Positions 8,035 to 20,225 of a stretch of 64,000 bases of DNA are shown piece by piece. The DNA comes from Chaetomium olivaceum (Eukaryota; Ascomycota; Sordariomycetes; Sordariales; Chaetomiaceae), in assembly GCA_039881045.1 (NCBI GenBank), contig JAYWVB010000042.1, positions 124,001 through 188,000 on the forward strand, read 5' to 3'. The notes below the pieces were generated by a model. That model was not told the origin of the DNA. It ran no database searches and worked only from the letters and a program-made list of their open reading frames with translations. The position numbers and the translations under genes are program-made. Every line of letters starts with the position of its first letter. Within the stretch, counting starts at the first letter, position 1.

Positions 8035-10074
8035 TCAAGCACGATACGCCCGCAACTCCTGACCAACGCGATCAATCGAGATAATCAGCGACTTCATCCG
8101 CCTTGCAGCCCTCTCCTCATCCTCACTGTCCTCATCCCCGCCCTCATCCCCCGTATCATCATACGCATCGGCATCGAACCGCGCGTCTTCCTTCGCGCGC
8201 TGCTCTCGGCGTCTCCGCTCGGCCGCCCCATGATCCTCCCAGATACCGCGCATGGCAAACTCCGGCCGCAGACAGGCGTCCTCGATGTGTCGGCGCAGAT
8301 GCGCCAGGGTGTCGGCGGCCTCGGCGCCCTTCTGCCGCAGCTTCTCCTGCATCAGCACATCGTTCTCCCAGAGGCGGCCTAAGGGCCCTGGCTGGTGCCG
8401 CAGCGTCTCCATGTGCCGGGGAAGGTAGCGCAGGTCGATGGTTGTCTCAAGGTGGCGTCTCTTGAGCTGTTGCTGGGCGCTGCCAGAGGAGGAGTCTGAG
8501 TCGTCGTGCGAGTCGTCGTCCGAGTCGCTGACGTCGTCCGCGGCAGGGTCGATCCAGGAGCTGGCTGTGCCGAGACGGTTGACTTTGATGTCCGAGTTGA
8601 CGTGCACGTTGATGCGCAGGAACTCGACGTTGAGGCGCTGCAGAGCCTTGAGCACCGGTGCGCCCCGGCTGAAGAAGCTCACCATGCTGAGGAAGCGGCC
8701 CTCGCGGAGGACCATGTCTCCTACGGTGCGGCGGCTGGCCTCGAACAGCGGCGAGATGGTGATGGTCAGCGTGTGCAGGTGGATAGAGCTGCAGAGCGGA
8801 CGGGGCGGAGACGGGAGCGAGTCTGCACCGTTGGGTGCGAGGGTTTCGAGAGCGGCACTCATGAGCTTCTCGTATGAAGTGGCTGTGCGGTTTGGCTCCA
8901 GCTCAATGGCCATGCGCCGGATGAGATGGCCGTACCTAGCAAGATTGATGCTGCGGCTTTCTTGCTCTCTACGATGGGCGACCCGCTTGCTTCGCCGTCC
9001 GCCGCCGCTTGTCACTTCGACGACCTCCGGATCTCGCAACAGGTAGAAAAAAGTGTTCTCCGAATAAAGGATGCGAGTACCCTCCAGGGCGGCGCGGCTG
9101 CACACTGTCAGAATCCCAATATCAATATTGGTGCCCCCGATGCCGTCGCCACGAGCTCCGCGGCGGGTGGAGCGGCGAGCAAGATCCGTCCAAAGATGCT
9201 GGACGTGGATGGGTCTAGGTGAAACCAGCAGGTGACGATAAATCTTGTCCCGGGTCTCTGTTGCCAGGGTGAAGAAATGGGTCACTGACTCAACACTCTG
9301 GAGCAAGGCCACTGTCTCGTTGGGGTTTGCCTCGGGCGCAGCTGACTCACGCGGCATCTCGTGAGAGCGCAGTCGCTGTGCTCCTTCAACCTCAGCAACC
9401 TGTTCCATGTGTGTCCGTCTCAACCGCCCCTGAGGCGGTATATCCGAGCCCTCCGCCGTTCCATGGAGGAATTCCTGCAGCTCACGACGTATCTCAGCGG
9501 CCGGAGGATCGACAATCATGACATCGTCGTCCCTATTTCCCATAAAGGACCTTGTACGCTTCGGGCGATCGCCCTTGGTCAAATCAATAATAGGCGTCGG
9601 GCGCGGGCGGTGTGTCCGGATGCTGCGAGGTGGCTGTGCAGCAAGGACCTCCACGACATCGTCGTCCAGGTCGGACACCTTGCGCTTGAGGCTTTTGGAC
9701 GAGAAAGGTCGAGATGAAGGGGGGGTGTACGGTGGCACTCCGCGGTCTGTTCTTGCGGTCGTATCAGCACGTACGGTGCGGCCATGCGGCTGAGCCGTCG
9801 ACTCCAAGTCATCATCGGGGATGAAAATGGGGTTGTGTCGGTTTGACCGAGGCGTCTTAGGTTCAACTACGTCGACGAAATACTCCTCGCCCATATGCAC
9901 ACCCTGATGCGAGAGCCATGCTGAGACTTTTGAGAATTCGGGGCGAGGTTGAACTGCCTGTCTCTGGAACCTGTTGAAGCCATTGGAGCCAATGGTAGCA
10001 GCTTCAATCTCGGCCAGAGTGAGATGGTTGGCACCGCCGAGGGCGGCATGGAATGGGTTCGGTTGAGTTGCCAT
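8035..10074 (-). CDS. Uncharacterised protein with a 2EXR/F-box-like fungal domain
   Basis: A single-exon gene encodes about 679 aa from the ATG at 10074 (MATQPNPFHAALGG). The frame stays open 20 codons further upstream, but this start fits a fungal context better. Near the middle, FFTLATETRDKIYRHLL is followed about 50 residues later by ILTVCSRAALEGTRILYSEN. This pair (L-P-x-E-x-R-x-x-I-Y ... VC...E....Y..N) is typical of the large fungal 2EXR/F-box-like group, whose members are mostly of unknown function. The N-terminal third is basic and low-complexity with segments like KRKVSDLDDDVVEV and DRPKRTRSF, suggesting a nuclear protein. The C-terminal third has an Asp/Ser-rich run (about 8490-8530) and an acidic stretch near the end. 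I cannot assign a function; a substrate adaptor role is only an analogy. Confidence 0.65.
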   Translation of the reverse strand: MATQPNPFHAALGGANHLTLAEIEAATIGSNGFNRFQRQAVQPRPEFSKVSAWLSHQGVHMGEEYFVDVVEPKTPRSNRHNPIFIPDDDLESTAQPHGRTVRADTTARTDRGVPPYTPPSSRPFSSKSLKRKVSDLDDDVVEVLAAQPPRSIRTHRPRPTPIIDLTKGDRPKRTRSFMGNRDDDVMIVDPPAAEIRRELQEFLHGTAEGSDIPPQGRLRRTHMEQVAEVEGAQRLRSHEMPRESAAPEANPNETVALLQSVESVTHFFTLATETRDKIYRHLLVSPRPIHVQHLWTDLARRSTRRGARGDGIGGTNIDIGILTVCSRAALEGTRILYSENTFFYLLRDPEVVEVTSGGGRRSKRVAHRREQESRSINLARYGHLIRRMAIELEPNRTATSYEKLMSAALETLAPNGADSLPSPPRPLCSSIHLHTLTITISPLFEASRRTVGDMVLREGRFLSMVSFFSRGAPVLKALQRLNVEFLRINVHVNSDIKVNRLGTASSWIDPAADDVSDSDDDSHDDSDSSSGSAQQQLKRRHLETTIDLRYLPRHMETLRHQPGPLGRLWENDVLMQEKLRQKGAEAADTLAHLRRHIEDACLRPEFAMRGIWEDHGAAERRRREQRAKEDARFDADAYDDTGDEGGDEDSEDEERAARRMKSLIISIDRVGQELRAYRA

Positions 10075-12653
10075 CTTGAGAGCAGGATGATAAGAGAGGT
10101 TGACCTGTATCGCAATTCCGCTGCGAGCTATCAATTCCCTAGGTCATCTCTTTCTCTGCAATGGTACCACTGCTTTCAGTGGGAAAGAAATGCGTCTATG
10201 AATGAAAGGGCATGTCAACAAGAGTCCTCATTGACACCAAGCGTTGACCTTTCTGGGTGGATAATTTTCATGCGGCCAGAAACTGGCAATGGTAAGATCA
10301 AGGATTGATTTGAATGACTGGAAGCTTTTCTCTACTTACCTCACAAGAGAGCAATTTAAAAGGAAGGGCTGTTGTGAGTGTGAAATGGAGAATGGGATCT
10401 GGTGTATCTACTCCAGGCAACTTGCCTGGGAGCGATGTTGAGAGGCCGTGCGAAAACAATAAAAAGCGAACTCTTTTGTGGAATGGGAAAAGTTTTGAGA
10501 ACGTAAAGAAGGTCAAAAGAATGAATAAACCAAGTTCGCTTGGTGTGTGTAGTGAGCCCAATGCCCCACGGTGCTTGAGGTGTGCCGGGAAGGTGCGGAG
10601 GAAATCCTCAGTCAACTTGACTTGAGGAGCGAAGCATGAATCTCCTCGCTATACACCTAGATTCTAGGTGAATATATAAATGAAGAAGGTAGGAGAGGTA
10701 GAAGATTTGAGAATGCAGGCCACTAAGAAAACCCAGTGCAGCCGTGCAAAATGTGGTGAAGCAGTGTTGCACTTAGGGATCTCTTGCTCCGGAGTGAGCA
10801 ACCAGGTGGTGATGAAAAGTAGAATATTTCTGCACCTGAATTAAACATCCAGAGCACAATAGGTTCCATTTTCCAAATCGAAAGTTGAAATGCATTGGCA
10901 CTGTGCTGAGGGAGTCTAAACTTGGAAACTGTCCAAGGGAAAGGACGAAGCTTCCCTAGACTGCCAGGTGCCGGCCGTGTAAGTGAGTTCAGAAGGAAGT
11001 CACAACTCGAAGCCGAGGCCATCTCGAAGCAATGTGGAAGCCTTCTGATACCTGTATCTTACAGATTAGTATACTGGAATTACTTCGATACCTGGAGCTA
11101 TCTTACCAGTGTGAATGCTAAAATTCTTTTCGGTTTTCTATCACTCCTGTCGAAATCCAAACTCCAAAAAAGACGATGTCGCCCAACACCCTACAACTGC
11201 AATTTGGTCTCACACTCTTTCAACGTACCAGCTCTTTCTCCATGTGTGGATATTGCAGCATCGCGAAACAAATCCCATCGTCCCCAAAAGATTATCGCAA
11301 AGCACTTGTCAACGACGGATGTCCCGAGGCAGGGGCACAACACCTTATCTGGGGCTTTTCAACCTGATCGATCCCACCACTACCAGTGCGTTGGCATTCT
11401 CAGACATGGCCATTACTTCTCGGTGCCGAAGTAAGGTGGCCTGTTGCTGATCCGCTGGGAAAGAAGACTCGGAGCAAGCCAGATAATGAACTCCCAGAGA
11501 AGCCTAAGAGTACCAGGCAATGGTTGCCAATTCGTGAATAACCAGGTCCAGGTTGACTGAACTATTCGGAAGCGGAGGCCCGAGTCATATTTTACCCCTG
11601 GATGGCCGCCACCCGTATTATTATGAAGATCCAATTCCAGTGTCCGTCCGCTACACTTTGGCCAACGGCTCTACCTCACCAGCAGGCCTGTCCTCGTGCC
11701 CCAATAGCGCGTTGTCATCACGGATTATCGGATTGCGCCTGCGGTCTGATTCAAATCCATCAATATCAAGCGGTTTTCGTACCAACGGCGTGTTCTAGAC
11801 TTTGTCGCATCCCATGTCCCTAGGTCATGTGCCCATGACAAACGACGGACTGGGCCTCGATAACACAACAAACGGCTAGCATCGTGCGCCTCGTCGGCTC
11901 GGCATCGGCCCCCAGCCCAATAAGGGACTTCCCGGAGCTTCCTGCACGAAATACATGAGTACCCCGGAATACTGGAGTCGGTGTGGACCGAAGGGCGGCA
12001 ACGCGCGTATCTCCGGTTTTCGGCCCCCCGGAAAGAAACCGTCGTTTATCGTCGGCCCAGACTCCACCAAGTAAAATCCCCCGATCCGACCACGCCCTAA
12101 ATCTTGCATGCAGCACCTCCTCTTGGCAGACCGACCTTCCGGATGAGGCGAGCAGGAGTTGTTGATGTGTGGCGCTCTGCTGGGTCTCGGTGCAGGGATA
12201 AATGCCAGCGTTGTTCTCCAACTGCGGGCATGGGTGTGGAAGTCCTGGTTTCTTTCAAGTAATAGTCGACATCACCGGACCAACGTCTGAGTTTGCGTTT
12301 TGTAATTGTAGGGTAACGGCTCGGCATTCGTGGCAGGCGAGAAGTAGGGATCATCAGGTACCTGGCTGTACTCGATACCGGCACTCGAGCGGTAGTGAGC
12401 GGAAGCGAACGGAAGCCAGTGGTACGGCAAAGAGGTGGCCTTTTGCATGCCAAAGGAGTTCACCGGTTCCTGATCGTCCCGGCTCCCGTCATTGATATAA
12501 GAGTCGGCGTGGACCGTTTGCCGATTGACGTTCTGGACATCTCGCGACTTACACGCAGTCTTGGCAAGCAATCACCAATACCCTGAACTCAACACCACCA
12601 AACCAGACCATCACCACCAGATACTACCTACCTACCCATCCACCACCATTACA
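10075..12653. other. 2.6 kb divergent intergenic region
   Basis: This lies between two divergently transcribed genes and contains no open frame with recognisable similarity on either strand. Frames up to 170 codons occur but have no domain and no coding-like codon use. A short palindrome, CACCTAG-ATT-CTAGGTG, sits at about 10657-10673 beside a TATA-like AT stretch. Just upstream of the dehydratase are C-rich segments and several CGG triplets (11950-12080) of the kind bound by Zn2Cys6 regulators, which would suit an inducible amino-acid catabolic gene. This is suggestive only. Confidence 0.45.
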
Positions 12654-13779
12654 ATGGGCTCCTTCTCCCCCGACCCGCCCAAGCCATGGGTCGAGACACC
12701 CCTCATCTCCTCGCCGCCCCTCTCCCGAGCGGCAGGGTGCAACATCTTCCTCAAGCTCGAGAACACCCAACCCTCCGGCTCCTTCAAGTCTCGGTAAGCA
12801 CCATCACACACACACACACACACCTCTCACTGCCCTCAGCATAACTAACCCTCAACCCCAGCGGAATCGGCAACATGATGCTCACGGCGTCCTCCACCAC
12901 GCTCCCCTCCGAACGCCTCCACTTCTACTGCTCCTCCGGCGGCAACGCGGGGCTCGCCTGCGCCACCACCGCCCTCATGCTCAACCGGCCCGCCACCATC
13001 GTGGTGCCCACCTCGACCTCGGAGTTCATGATCGGCAAGCTGCGCGAGCTCGGCGTCGAGGTCATCCAGACGGGCGCCAGCTGGGCCGAGGCCGACGCCT
13101 TCCTGCGCGAGACCCTCCTCACCCCCGAGGAGGACGGCTTGCGCAAGGTCTACGTGCCGCCCTTTGACCACCCGGACATCTGGACCGGCGCCGCCACCCT
13201 CGTCGACGAGATCGCGCTGGACTTTGGCGCCGTCGGCGGGAGGTTCTCGGGCCGGGGCGGGCTGGATGCGGTGGTGTGCAACGTGGGCGGTGGTGGGTTG
13301 CTGAACGGTGTCATGGAAGGGTTGGAGCGCAATGCGAAGCGGCTCGGCACCAGCACTCGGGTGCTTGCTATGGAGACGGTCGGGGCCGAGAGCCTGTACG
13401 CCAGCGTGCAGGCCGGCGAGATGGTCACGCTGCCCGGCATCACCTCCATCGCGACCAGCCTGGGCGCGCGCCGCGTGTCGGAGAAGACGTGGGAGTGGTT
13501 CCAGAAGGTGGGGCCCGAGGGCATGGTCTGCTCGACGGTGACTGATAAGGAGGCCGCGCTGGCGTGCGTGCGGTTTTTGGATGATGCGAGGATACTGATT
13601 GAGGTGGCGTGCGGTGCAACGATTGCCACGGCGTATAATGGCGAGTTGAGGCGGCAGCTTGGGAAGGGGTTGACGGATGAGGAGTGGCGAGCAGGAATGT
13701 GGTTTTGGTAGTTTGCGGGGGGTCGCACACCAGCGCGGAGATCCTGGCCAAATACAAGGCGACGTATGGGATAGAGTAA
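12654..13779 (+). CDS. Catabolic L-serine/L-threonine dehydratase (PLP enzyme)
   Basis: This enzyme is predicted to deaminate L-serine to pyruvate or L-threonine to 2-oxobutyrate, as in the fungal CHA1/serine dehydratase branch of fold-type II PLP enzymes. Exons 12654-12793 and 12862-13779 give 352 aa. The PLP lysine lies in QPSGSFKSRG, which spans the splice junction. The phosphate/substrate loop is SSGGNAGLAC, and the glycine-rich PLP phosphate loop is VCNVGGGGLLNG. Near 13688-13695 the frame shifts by -1 and the uncorrected frame stops early. The other frame continues VVCGGSHTSAEILAKY and ends at 13779, which restores the C-terminal CGGS motif that contacts the pyridine ring. One lost base therefore explains the break. 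No regulatory ACT domain is present, which favours a catabolic enzyme over biosynthetic Ilv1. The intron contains a (CA)n tract. Confidence 0.87.
12805..12822. repeat. (CA)n microsatellite in dehydratase intron
   Basis: Nine CA units lie within the first intron of the serine dehydratase gene, a few bases after the donor site. Confidence 0.9.
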
Positions 13780-13843
13780 AAGGACAAGGCGGGGCGGGAT
13801 GGATCGGGCGATATGGCGTTGTTTTTCACCACGAAAACCGGGT

Positions 13844-14796
13844 TTATTGTTGTTCTTGTTGCTGTTGTTTCCCGTCGTCTTGGCTTTCCTTCCGCGAATA
13901 GACCAGCTCTGCGTACCCCTCCGGAACCTCCGCTGCGAACGTGTCCAGATCTCGAAGCACGAGCTTCACCTCCCCAAAGTAGTTCGCCTTCCCTTCCTGC
14001 TTGAACCCCAAACTCTTAAACAACGCCAGGCTCTTCTCATTCCCCTGGTTGATCTTGGCCATCAACAGCTTCAGCCCGGGCGCCGACACCATGTCCTTGT
14101 CATCGGCATACTCCCGCATGATGCCCACCACGTTGCGCGCCACGTACTGCAGGAACCCTTGCACCACCGCCCGGCCTATCCCCTTACCGCGGTGCTGCTG
14201 GCCGGCGATCATGATGTCGACTTCACCGACGCAGAACTCAGGGGCTGCGGAAGGGGGTTCGCCGTCCTCATCCCCATCTTCGCCCTCCTCCTCGTAGGGG
14301 TACAGAAATAGGTTGACGTCGCCCACCATCCGCTCGGGACTGTCCGCCTTACCGGCACAGACGATGGGAATGTCGTTGCTGGTGCCATTTTCATTACTGT
14401 CGGTGCTGGTGCTGGTGCTGGTGCTGGAGCTGTCACCGAGTGTAAGGGGCTCGCACACGATAAAAGTCAGCTTGTCGTGTGAGGCGCGCCACGACTCCTG
14501 GTTCTCGTACTCCTCCTCGAGGGTGAGGGGCTCGGAGGCGGTAGCTTCTTGGATGGCCTGAGTGGGGTTAGTTTTTGAGTGGTTTGGGTGAGTAGTTAGG
14601 GGGCTAGAAAAGCGCGGGATAGTGGCATACCGGGTCCTCCATCCAGGCGTGATAAGTCGGGACATGGCGGCGGTCGTAAGGGACGAGCAGCGCCCGTGTT
14701 GTTGAGATAGCTGATGGGTGAGAAGGTTGGGGTTAGTTTTGAGTCTATTCTCGGCCAGAGAGTAGTTAACATACCGGTGAACTCGTTGAGTCTCAT
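13844..14796 (-). CDS. NAT9: GNAT N-acetyltransferase, NAT9-like
   Basis: A GNAT-fold acetyltransferase of the NAT9 family, which in animals acetylates or stabilises microtubule-associated targets; the fungal role is not established. Exons on the minus strand are 14796-14775, 14710-14631 and 14557-13844, giving 271 aa. The first exon encodes only MRLNEFT, the family's characteristic start. The second gives LLVPYDRRHVPTYHAWMEDP, and the third opens with AIQEATASEPLTLEEEY, all in register with NAT9. Later come FIVCE, MVGDVNLFLYPYEEE, and the acetyl-CoA binding motif HRGKGIGRAVVQGF, then KINQGNEKSLALFKSLGF. An acidic, Ser/Thr-rich insertion of about 40 residues (14360-14440) is not typical of animal NAT9. 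Its 3' end faces that of the dehydratase. Confidence 0.87.
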
Positions 14797-15111
14797 TTTT
14801 CTCGCTCGACGTTAGGTTTTGCCGTCCTTCACAGTGATGTCTCGATGAGTTTTAAGTGAGTTGTTTTTGCTCTGCTTTTAGGATTGTTCTGCTGGTTATC
14901 GGGGTTATGCTGCAATTGAGCATTGGCCCACTCGCGGACGGCCGTCATCGTGGTGTGTTTTCCCATCGTGTTTTGAACCGTATATTCGTATCTATTGGTG
15001 TACAGGATGGTGATAGGGTATCTCAGGCCTCGAGCCAGTATCATATACAACACGCCGTTTAGTAGTACACACCTACAAATCCGCGTTCTGAGACGTGCCG
15101 AGTGCACCACC
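14797..15111. other. Short spacer between NAT9-like and MSM1
   Basis: These 315 bp hold the NAT9-like promoter and the MSM1 3' flank, since both genes run leftward. No gene or clear motif is visible. Confidence 0.4.
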
Positions 15112-17163
15112 TTAGTTTTCCGTCTGCGCATCCGGGTGCTTGCTCTTCTTCGCCTTCTGCCTACTCTTGGAAGACCCGGGAAACTCGACATCCATGTCCT
15201 CGATCAGGGGAGGGAAGAGACCATCAGCGCGGCCGCTTCCGGGGTCCACCGTCGGGACTCCATAATCCAGGTCACACCGCGGGATGGCATGGCCAAACGT
15301 CCGCTTATCCTGGGCGACGCCTAGGGTGTCAAGCAGTTGGGCAGCCTTGTCGGGTAGAAATGGCTGCATAAGAATACCTGAGATCCGCAGGCCTTCGGCT
15401 ACCAGGAACAGTACCTTGTCTGCGGCTGCTCGGTCTGCCCGGTCTTGTGACTTAACCAACGCCCACGGTTGCGTCCGTGACAGGAACTCGTTCAGCTAAA
15501 ATCGTATTAGCGACGGCGCTGGCCAGCTGAAGAACCGGATCAAACCTGACTCACCTGGGTGCCAATCGCAAAGACCTTGCGGATGGCGTTAACAGGGTCG
15601 TACTTCTCCATTCGCCCGGCAACAACAGACGCAGCGTCCTGCAACATTTTCTCAACGTTGTTCAGAGATCTTGGTGCATCGGCAGGGGAATCGTGACATC
15701 AGAATCATACTCGGTAGTGGAACGCACCACGAGGTCTCGCACGTTCCACAGCTTAGGCCTCGTGAGGCGTCCGAGCAGGTTGCCAAAGCCCCCTTGGAGA
15801 TACTTCTTGTAGTTAACCACAAGAGTGTCGTTGCTATAGTCCGCATCGTCGGCGATGCCGCCGTGAGCCAGGAGATAGTAACGCGTTGTGTCAACCCCCC
15901 ATCGGTTGATAGCGTACAGCGGATTGACTACGTTACCGACCGACTTGGACATTTTCTTTCTGTTCAGTGTCCAGTGTGAATGGACCAGCACCTTCTGTGG
16001 CAGTGGAATATCTAGAGCCATGAGCAGCGCGGGCCAGTATACGCAATGGAAACGCATGATGTCCTTGCCGACAACGTGGACATCGGCAGGCCAGCCACCC
16101 TTGCGCGACTCGCCGGGGGCCCAGTCGGGGAAGCCAGCTGCGGTGATATAGTTAACCAAAGCGTCAACCCAGACGTAAATGGTCTGGGACGGGTCGTCGG
16201 GGACCCGGATCCCCCAGCTCAACCGCTGAACCGGCCGGGAGATGGACAAGTCTTCAAAGTGGTTCTTGACCCAGTCGACAACCTCGTTCATGCGGAATGC
16301 CGGCTCGATCCACCCGGGGTTCTTCTCGTAGAAGTCTAGGAGCCTGTCCTTGAGCTCCGTCATGCGAAAGCAATAGTTCTTCTCTTCGACCCACTCCACC
16401 TTGTTCTTGGTCTCGGCTGAGGCCATGTACACAGCGCCCGTGAACGCTTCCTGGTGCTTGACAACTTGCGACTCCGGGTAGAAGCACTCGTCGCCCACGC
16501 TGTACCAGCCCTCATGCTTGGTCTCGTAAATGAGCCCCTTTTCCCGGAGCAGAAACCAAAAGTGCTCGACGGCCTGGACGTGGTCACGATCGGTGGTGCG
16601 CATGAAGCGGTCGTAGTCAATCCGGGCTAACCGCGCCATCTCCTTGAATTTCTCGGCGTTCTCGTCGCAGAGACGCTTGGGGTCCATGTCGGCGAGGGCG
16701 GCGGCCTGCTGCACTTTCATGCCGTGCTCGTCGGTGCCGGTGCAAAAGAAGGTCTTGTTGCCGAGCAGGATCTGCCATCGCTTGAACACGTCGGCCAGCA
16801 CCATCGAATACATGTGCCCGATGTGCGGCGCTACGAGGCCGACATGTTAACATTTACCACCATCGCAGCTCTTGATGGATTGGCGGTAAACCGGTAAGAA
16901 AAAAACATACCGGCATTAACGTAGAATATGGGTGTCGTGACATAGTAGGGCTTATCCGATGGTGGAGGTGGTGCAAGTGGTGCAGATGGTGCTGGAGGTG
17001 GTGTTGCTGCACTCGAGAGTTGAGAGCTTCTCGACAAGAAACGCCGGGACACGACGGCGGCGACATTGCTCCGACATGGGTGGTATACCCAACTTCTTGG
17101 TCGGGTCAGTGACGATTGCCATCTTAGCAGCCCGCGAGCCGACGCCGCCCTTGCAAACTCCAT
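15112..17163 (-). CDS. MSM1: Mitochondrial methionyl-tRNA synthetase, one frame break
   Basis: A class I synthetase that charges mitochondrial tRNA-Met. Minus-strand exons 17163-16911, 16830-15555 and 15495-15112 give 637 aa. The N-terminal 70 residues (MEFARAASARGLLRW onward) are Arg/Ser-rich and acid-poor, a mitochondrial presequence, followed by a Pro/Ala linker and the catalytic start YYVTTPIFYVNA. The HIGH motif (APHIGHMYS) is built across the first splice junction, and KKMSKSVGN is the KMSKS loop. TDEHG and GWYSVGDECF are further family signatures; there is no C-terminal tRNA-binding EMAP domain, as expected for this form. At the G4 run 15685-15688 (C4 on the coding strand) the frame shifts by -1. 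One added C restores DAPRSLNNVEKMLQDAAS and makes all later splice phases agree. The ATG at 17163 is the first in frame. Confidence 0.92.
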
Positions 17164-20100
17164 TGCCAATTAATGCGGCAACAGCCCGTTAGAGCTCTCT
17201 CAACAAGGTGGGAGCTTCTTGCTTGGCTTGAGGAAGTTTTGGTGGGTCTCGGGATAAAAATGCGCGATGTGACGGATCACTTCGGGCAATGGATAAACGG
17301 GGTCATGTACCTAATGAAGTACATGTATATATTATCTCGGGTGAGCTGATGCCGAGCAACAACACCAAGGAAAACATTACCAGTTTTGAGTTCCTATATC
17401 GGCTCGTGTCTATGAAGCTTGTGGCTAAGCATCTCACAGTTCATAAGCAGTTTTAAACTACATCCATGATTCTTAATGTACATCACATTGTACTTCGTCC
17501 TATCTTCCTCCTCTAACGAGGAGAAAGAATGTAGAATAAAATACAATTGTAGAAGCTAAACTAATAATAATGCGCCAGGTAGCTCAGGAGTAATAAATAC
17601 GTAGTTACCAAGTTAAAGGCATCGAATAAAATACAAAAAGCTCACCGTCAAGCTCCATTTGCCGGTCAAATGAAGGTTGACGGTTACGAAAACCCGAGGG
17701 TTTTGCGCCGCGAGGGGGAGTCGAACCGGTCCTCCTTCCAATACCGCTGAGCCAAATCGTTGTTTGGCTTCAATTGGGAGGAGGCGGTGACAGTGTGAGT
17801 GCGGGATCTAATACATATACCCTGCTCGGCAGCCCCAGGCCACAAGTTTTAGAGCGTAGAAGAGATCAGATAAAAGAGCAGCCCCAATTACCCTTCCACT
17901 TCCACAGGGGCCGCGCCTACCTGCCTGCTCGCCTAACTGTGATCATATAGCAGACATATCTAAGCTCAATATTGTGAATCGAACAGCGTCTCTTGATTGC
18001 CTCCCGCCTCCTAAACACATGACAGGGTTGCTTGACATGAATCAAATGCGGTGGGCTAATCGATAAATACCAATAACTATATTAGCCTTGCCAGATTTCA
18101 AAACTAAGCTACCGCTCTCGGCTTCGGAGTGACAGGCAGCCCTGTCTCCCGAGTCTCGTGGCCGCCTCTTCGGGGTAACGTAGTTACGTACACAGATGCC
18201 TTTCGGACGGCTCCGGCATGTAGACAAGGGCGATGCCCAGTCACTTCTCCCACCTCGACGTCTTGCATGTATGCAGACTGAGTAGAAGCATGACCAGAAC
18301 AGCCTTCCGTAGCCTACACAGGCTGACATGTGTATGCCTCGTCGTAAAGAAGCCCGGTCAGAAGAGGCCTCACAGGGTCGATCCGGGAGATCGAGTTTGG
18401 AGGATAGAAATGTGTAACAATGTATTCTGGGGAGTTCAGGAGAGCAAGGCGTGTACTGTTGGAGGCTTCACGTTACGACAAGGGCGGAGGAAGAGGGTGC
18501 ATATACCAAGCATGCGTGGCAGAGTGGGCAGTGATATGTGAGGGAGAGGCTCATCAGTTTTGGCCCACGGAGGAGCGTTCCATCCAAGAAAACAGGAATC
18601 AGGTGCTTAAAACTTGGGGGCTGCGCAACCCGGAGTGCTATGGAGGTTGGATCGCCCGTCGCCTTGACCTGCCGTGTTCCCCCAAACCACCTAATTATTG
18701 CGAATCAAATAGATGGTAGGCAGTGTTGCCAACAAAGAAAACTCTGGGTTACGGTGAGATAGCGGTCAACACCAAGCGCATCCCGTAGATCTAAGGGTAA
18801 TACCTCTAGAGCAGCCTCAAACATGCAACGTGGTTCATATTGATGACCCTTGTCTTGTGGTGAAGTGCATGCCCGGATGGGACGAAGTTCGGGTTGGGCT
18901 TGGCAATCTACGGTTGGTGGTTGAATGCAAAAAGATGCATCGAAATTGCCGAGATTGGTTAGGTCCACAGGGCTGAGTTTCCCCACTGAGATGACGTCGA
19001 TGCGACCAGCCAACCCTGTTCGAGATTTGTGATGGTCCCTGTTCAAAAACATCCAAACCCAGGCACTGCCAGGAACTCCACAGGGGAACGGGCTGTCGAG
19101 AATGGGAGCACGATAGAGCAACAGAAACACAATTGGCACAAATATCGGCCTCGTCTCAGCTCGTGAAACGGACCTCTGGCAGATGAACCAACAGCAGGGA
19201 CCCACAAACGCCATTCTCTCCAAGATCTCATTGGTTACGGGAGAGGCCGGCCGCGGTCAGCCATGGTGAAAGCCCGCTAGGGTCGAGAGGGGTCCAGCCA
19301 CAAGGCTCGGTGTCGGGCCCGCCGCAAGCGCAGAGTGGGGGAGGTGAGCTGCAGGACGGCAGCCCCTCTTGCAGACTTTCTGGCATCCAGATCAGCCTAT
19401 GGTTGGATGGGTTGGATGCAGGTTGCTTCTCAGGAAACGGCACCGCCCCGATTCCTCGGTTCTGGGCTCGTCAGGAACGGACAACGCCATGAATTCCATC
19501 TTCGAATATTGGGTAAACAGAATGTGGGGTAGCTGGTACCTCCGGTCTGTGCGAGAGACACGGAAGGGCAGACGGGAAGTTGCCGGGGAGATGCCCGCCC
19601 AACAACCTCCCTTATGTCATGCGAACACCCAACCGGGCAGCTGGAGGCAACTCAAAGACCGGTCGTGCAACAACCCGCAATCCATATATTAACCATTAAT
19701 CTTGACACAAAGCGCCGTTATCATATTTTCCGAGTATCGCCCAGATTGACATGCTGTCTTACTTCACACAACACAACTGAATCAAACAGTTGCAAAACGG
19801 GCTGCAACCAATTGGTCTTTCGGTCTGGCCTATTTTAGCGGCCGTTTCGTTTGCTGAACAAGTTTAGCCCCACCCCACCTCCAGCGCACTTCCACCTGCT
19901 TGGTTGGGAGTCCTCGCAGCCCCAGTTCCTGGCCCAACACCGTCCTTCTTCCCACGGTCGACTTGCGCACGAGCTCCAAGTTCTCAACCTCTTTGATTCT
20001 TAACACCCGGGAACGCACTCTGATTCGCAAGGCGCCAAGCCACAAACCACACAGAGCTCTTGGAAGCTCGGGCCAAACCCACCATCAGATAAAAAAGAAT

Positions 20101-20225
20101 CGACCCCGAATCAGCGATTCCAGGTTCCAGGTTCCAGATTCCACCCCGCCCGCGCAGCATTCGTGTCTCCTCAACAGCACAACACAACAGTCCTACACTA
20201 GAGATGACCAACTTTACCAACAAGG
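17164..20225. other. 3 kb intergenic region, partly AT-rich
   Basis: No protein gene is recognisable on either strand; the longest frames (about 170 codons) have no domain. The stretch 17290-17660 is clearly richer in A+T than its surroundings, with ataaaatac-like runs, and may be an old repeat degraded by mutation. It is followed directly by a tRNA-like fossil (listed separately). The right end (about 19830-20225) is C-rich and presumably is the promoter/leader of the downstream gene. Confidence 0.45.
17690..17760 (-). pseudogene. tRNA-like fossil with box A and box B
   Basis: On the minus strand TGGCTCAGCGG (17754-17744) matches the RNA polymerase III box A consensus and GGTTCGACTCC (17727-17717) matches box B exactly. 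The two boxes start 27 nt apart, about 17 nt closer than in a normal tRNA, which equals the length of an anticodon arm. Neither the D stem nor the T stem pairs fully, and no 5' acceptor strand matches the 3' side TCGCGGC. This is therefore a degraded or deleted tRNA copy, possibly part of a SINE, rather than a working tRNA gene. Confidence 0.35.

Noticed and set aside
17290..17660. RIP-mutated transposon relic
   Set aside because: The stretch is AT-rich, but I found no terminal repeats, no second copy and no coding trace, so it is only described as AT-rich.
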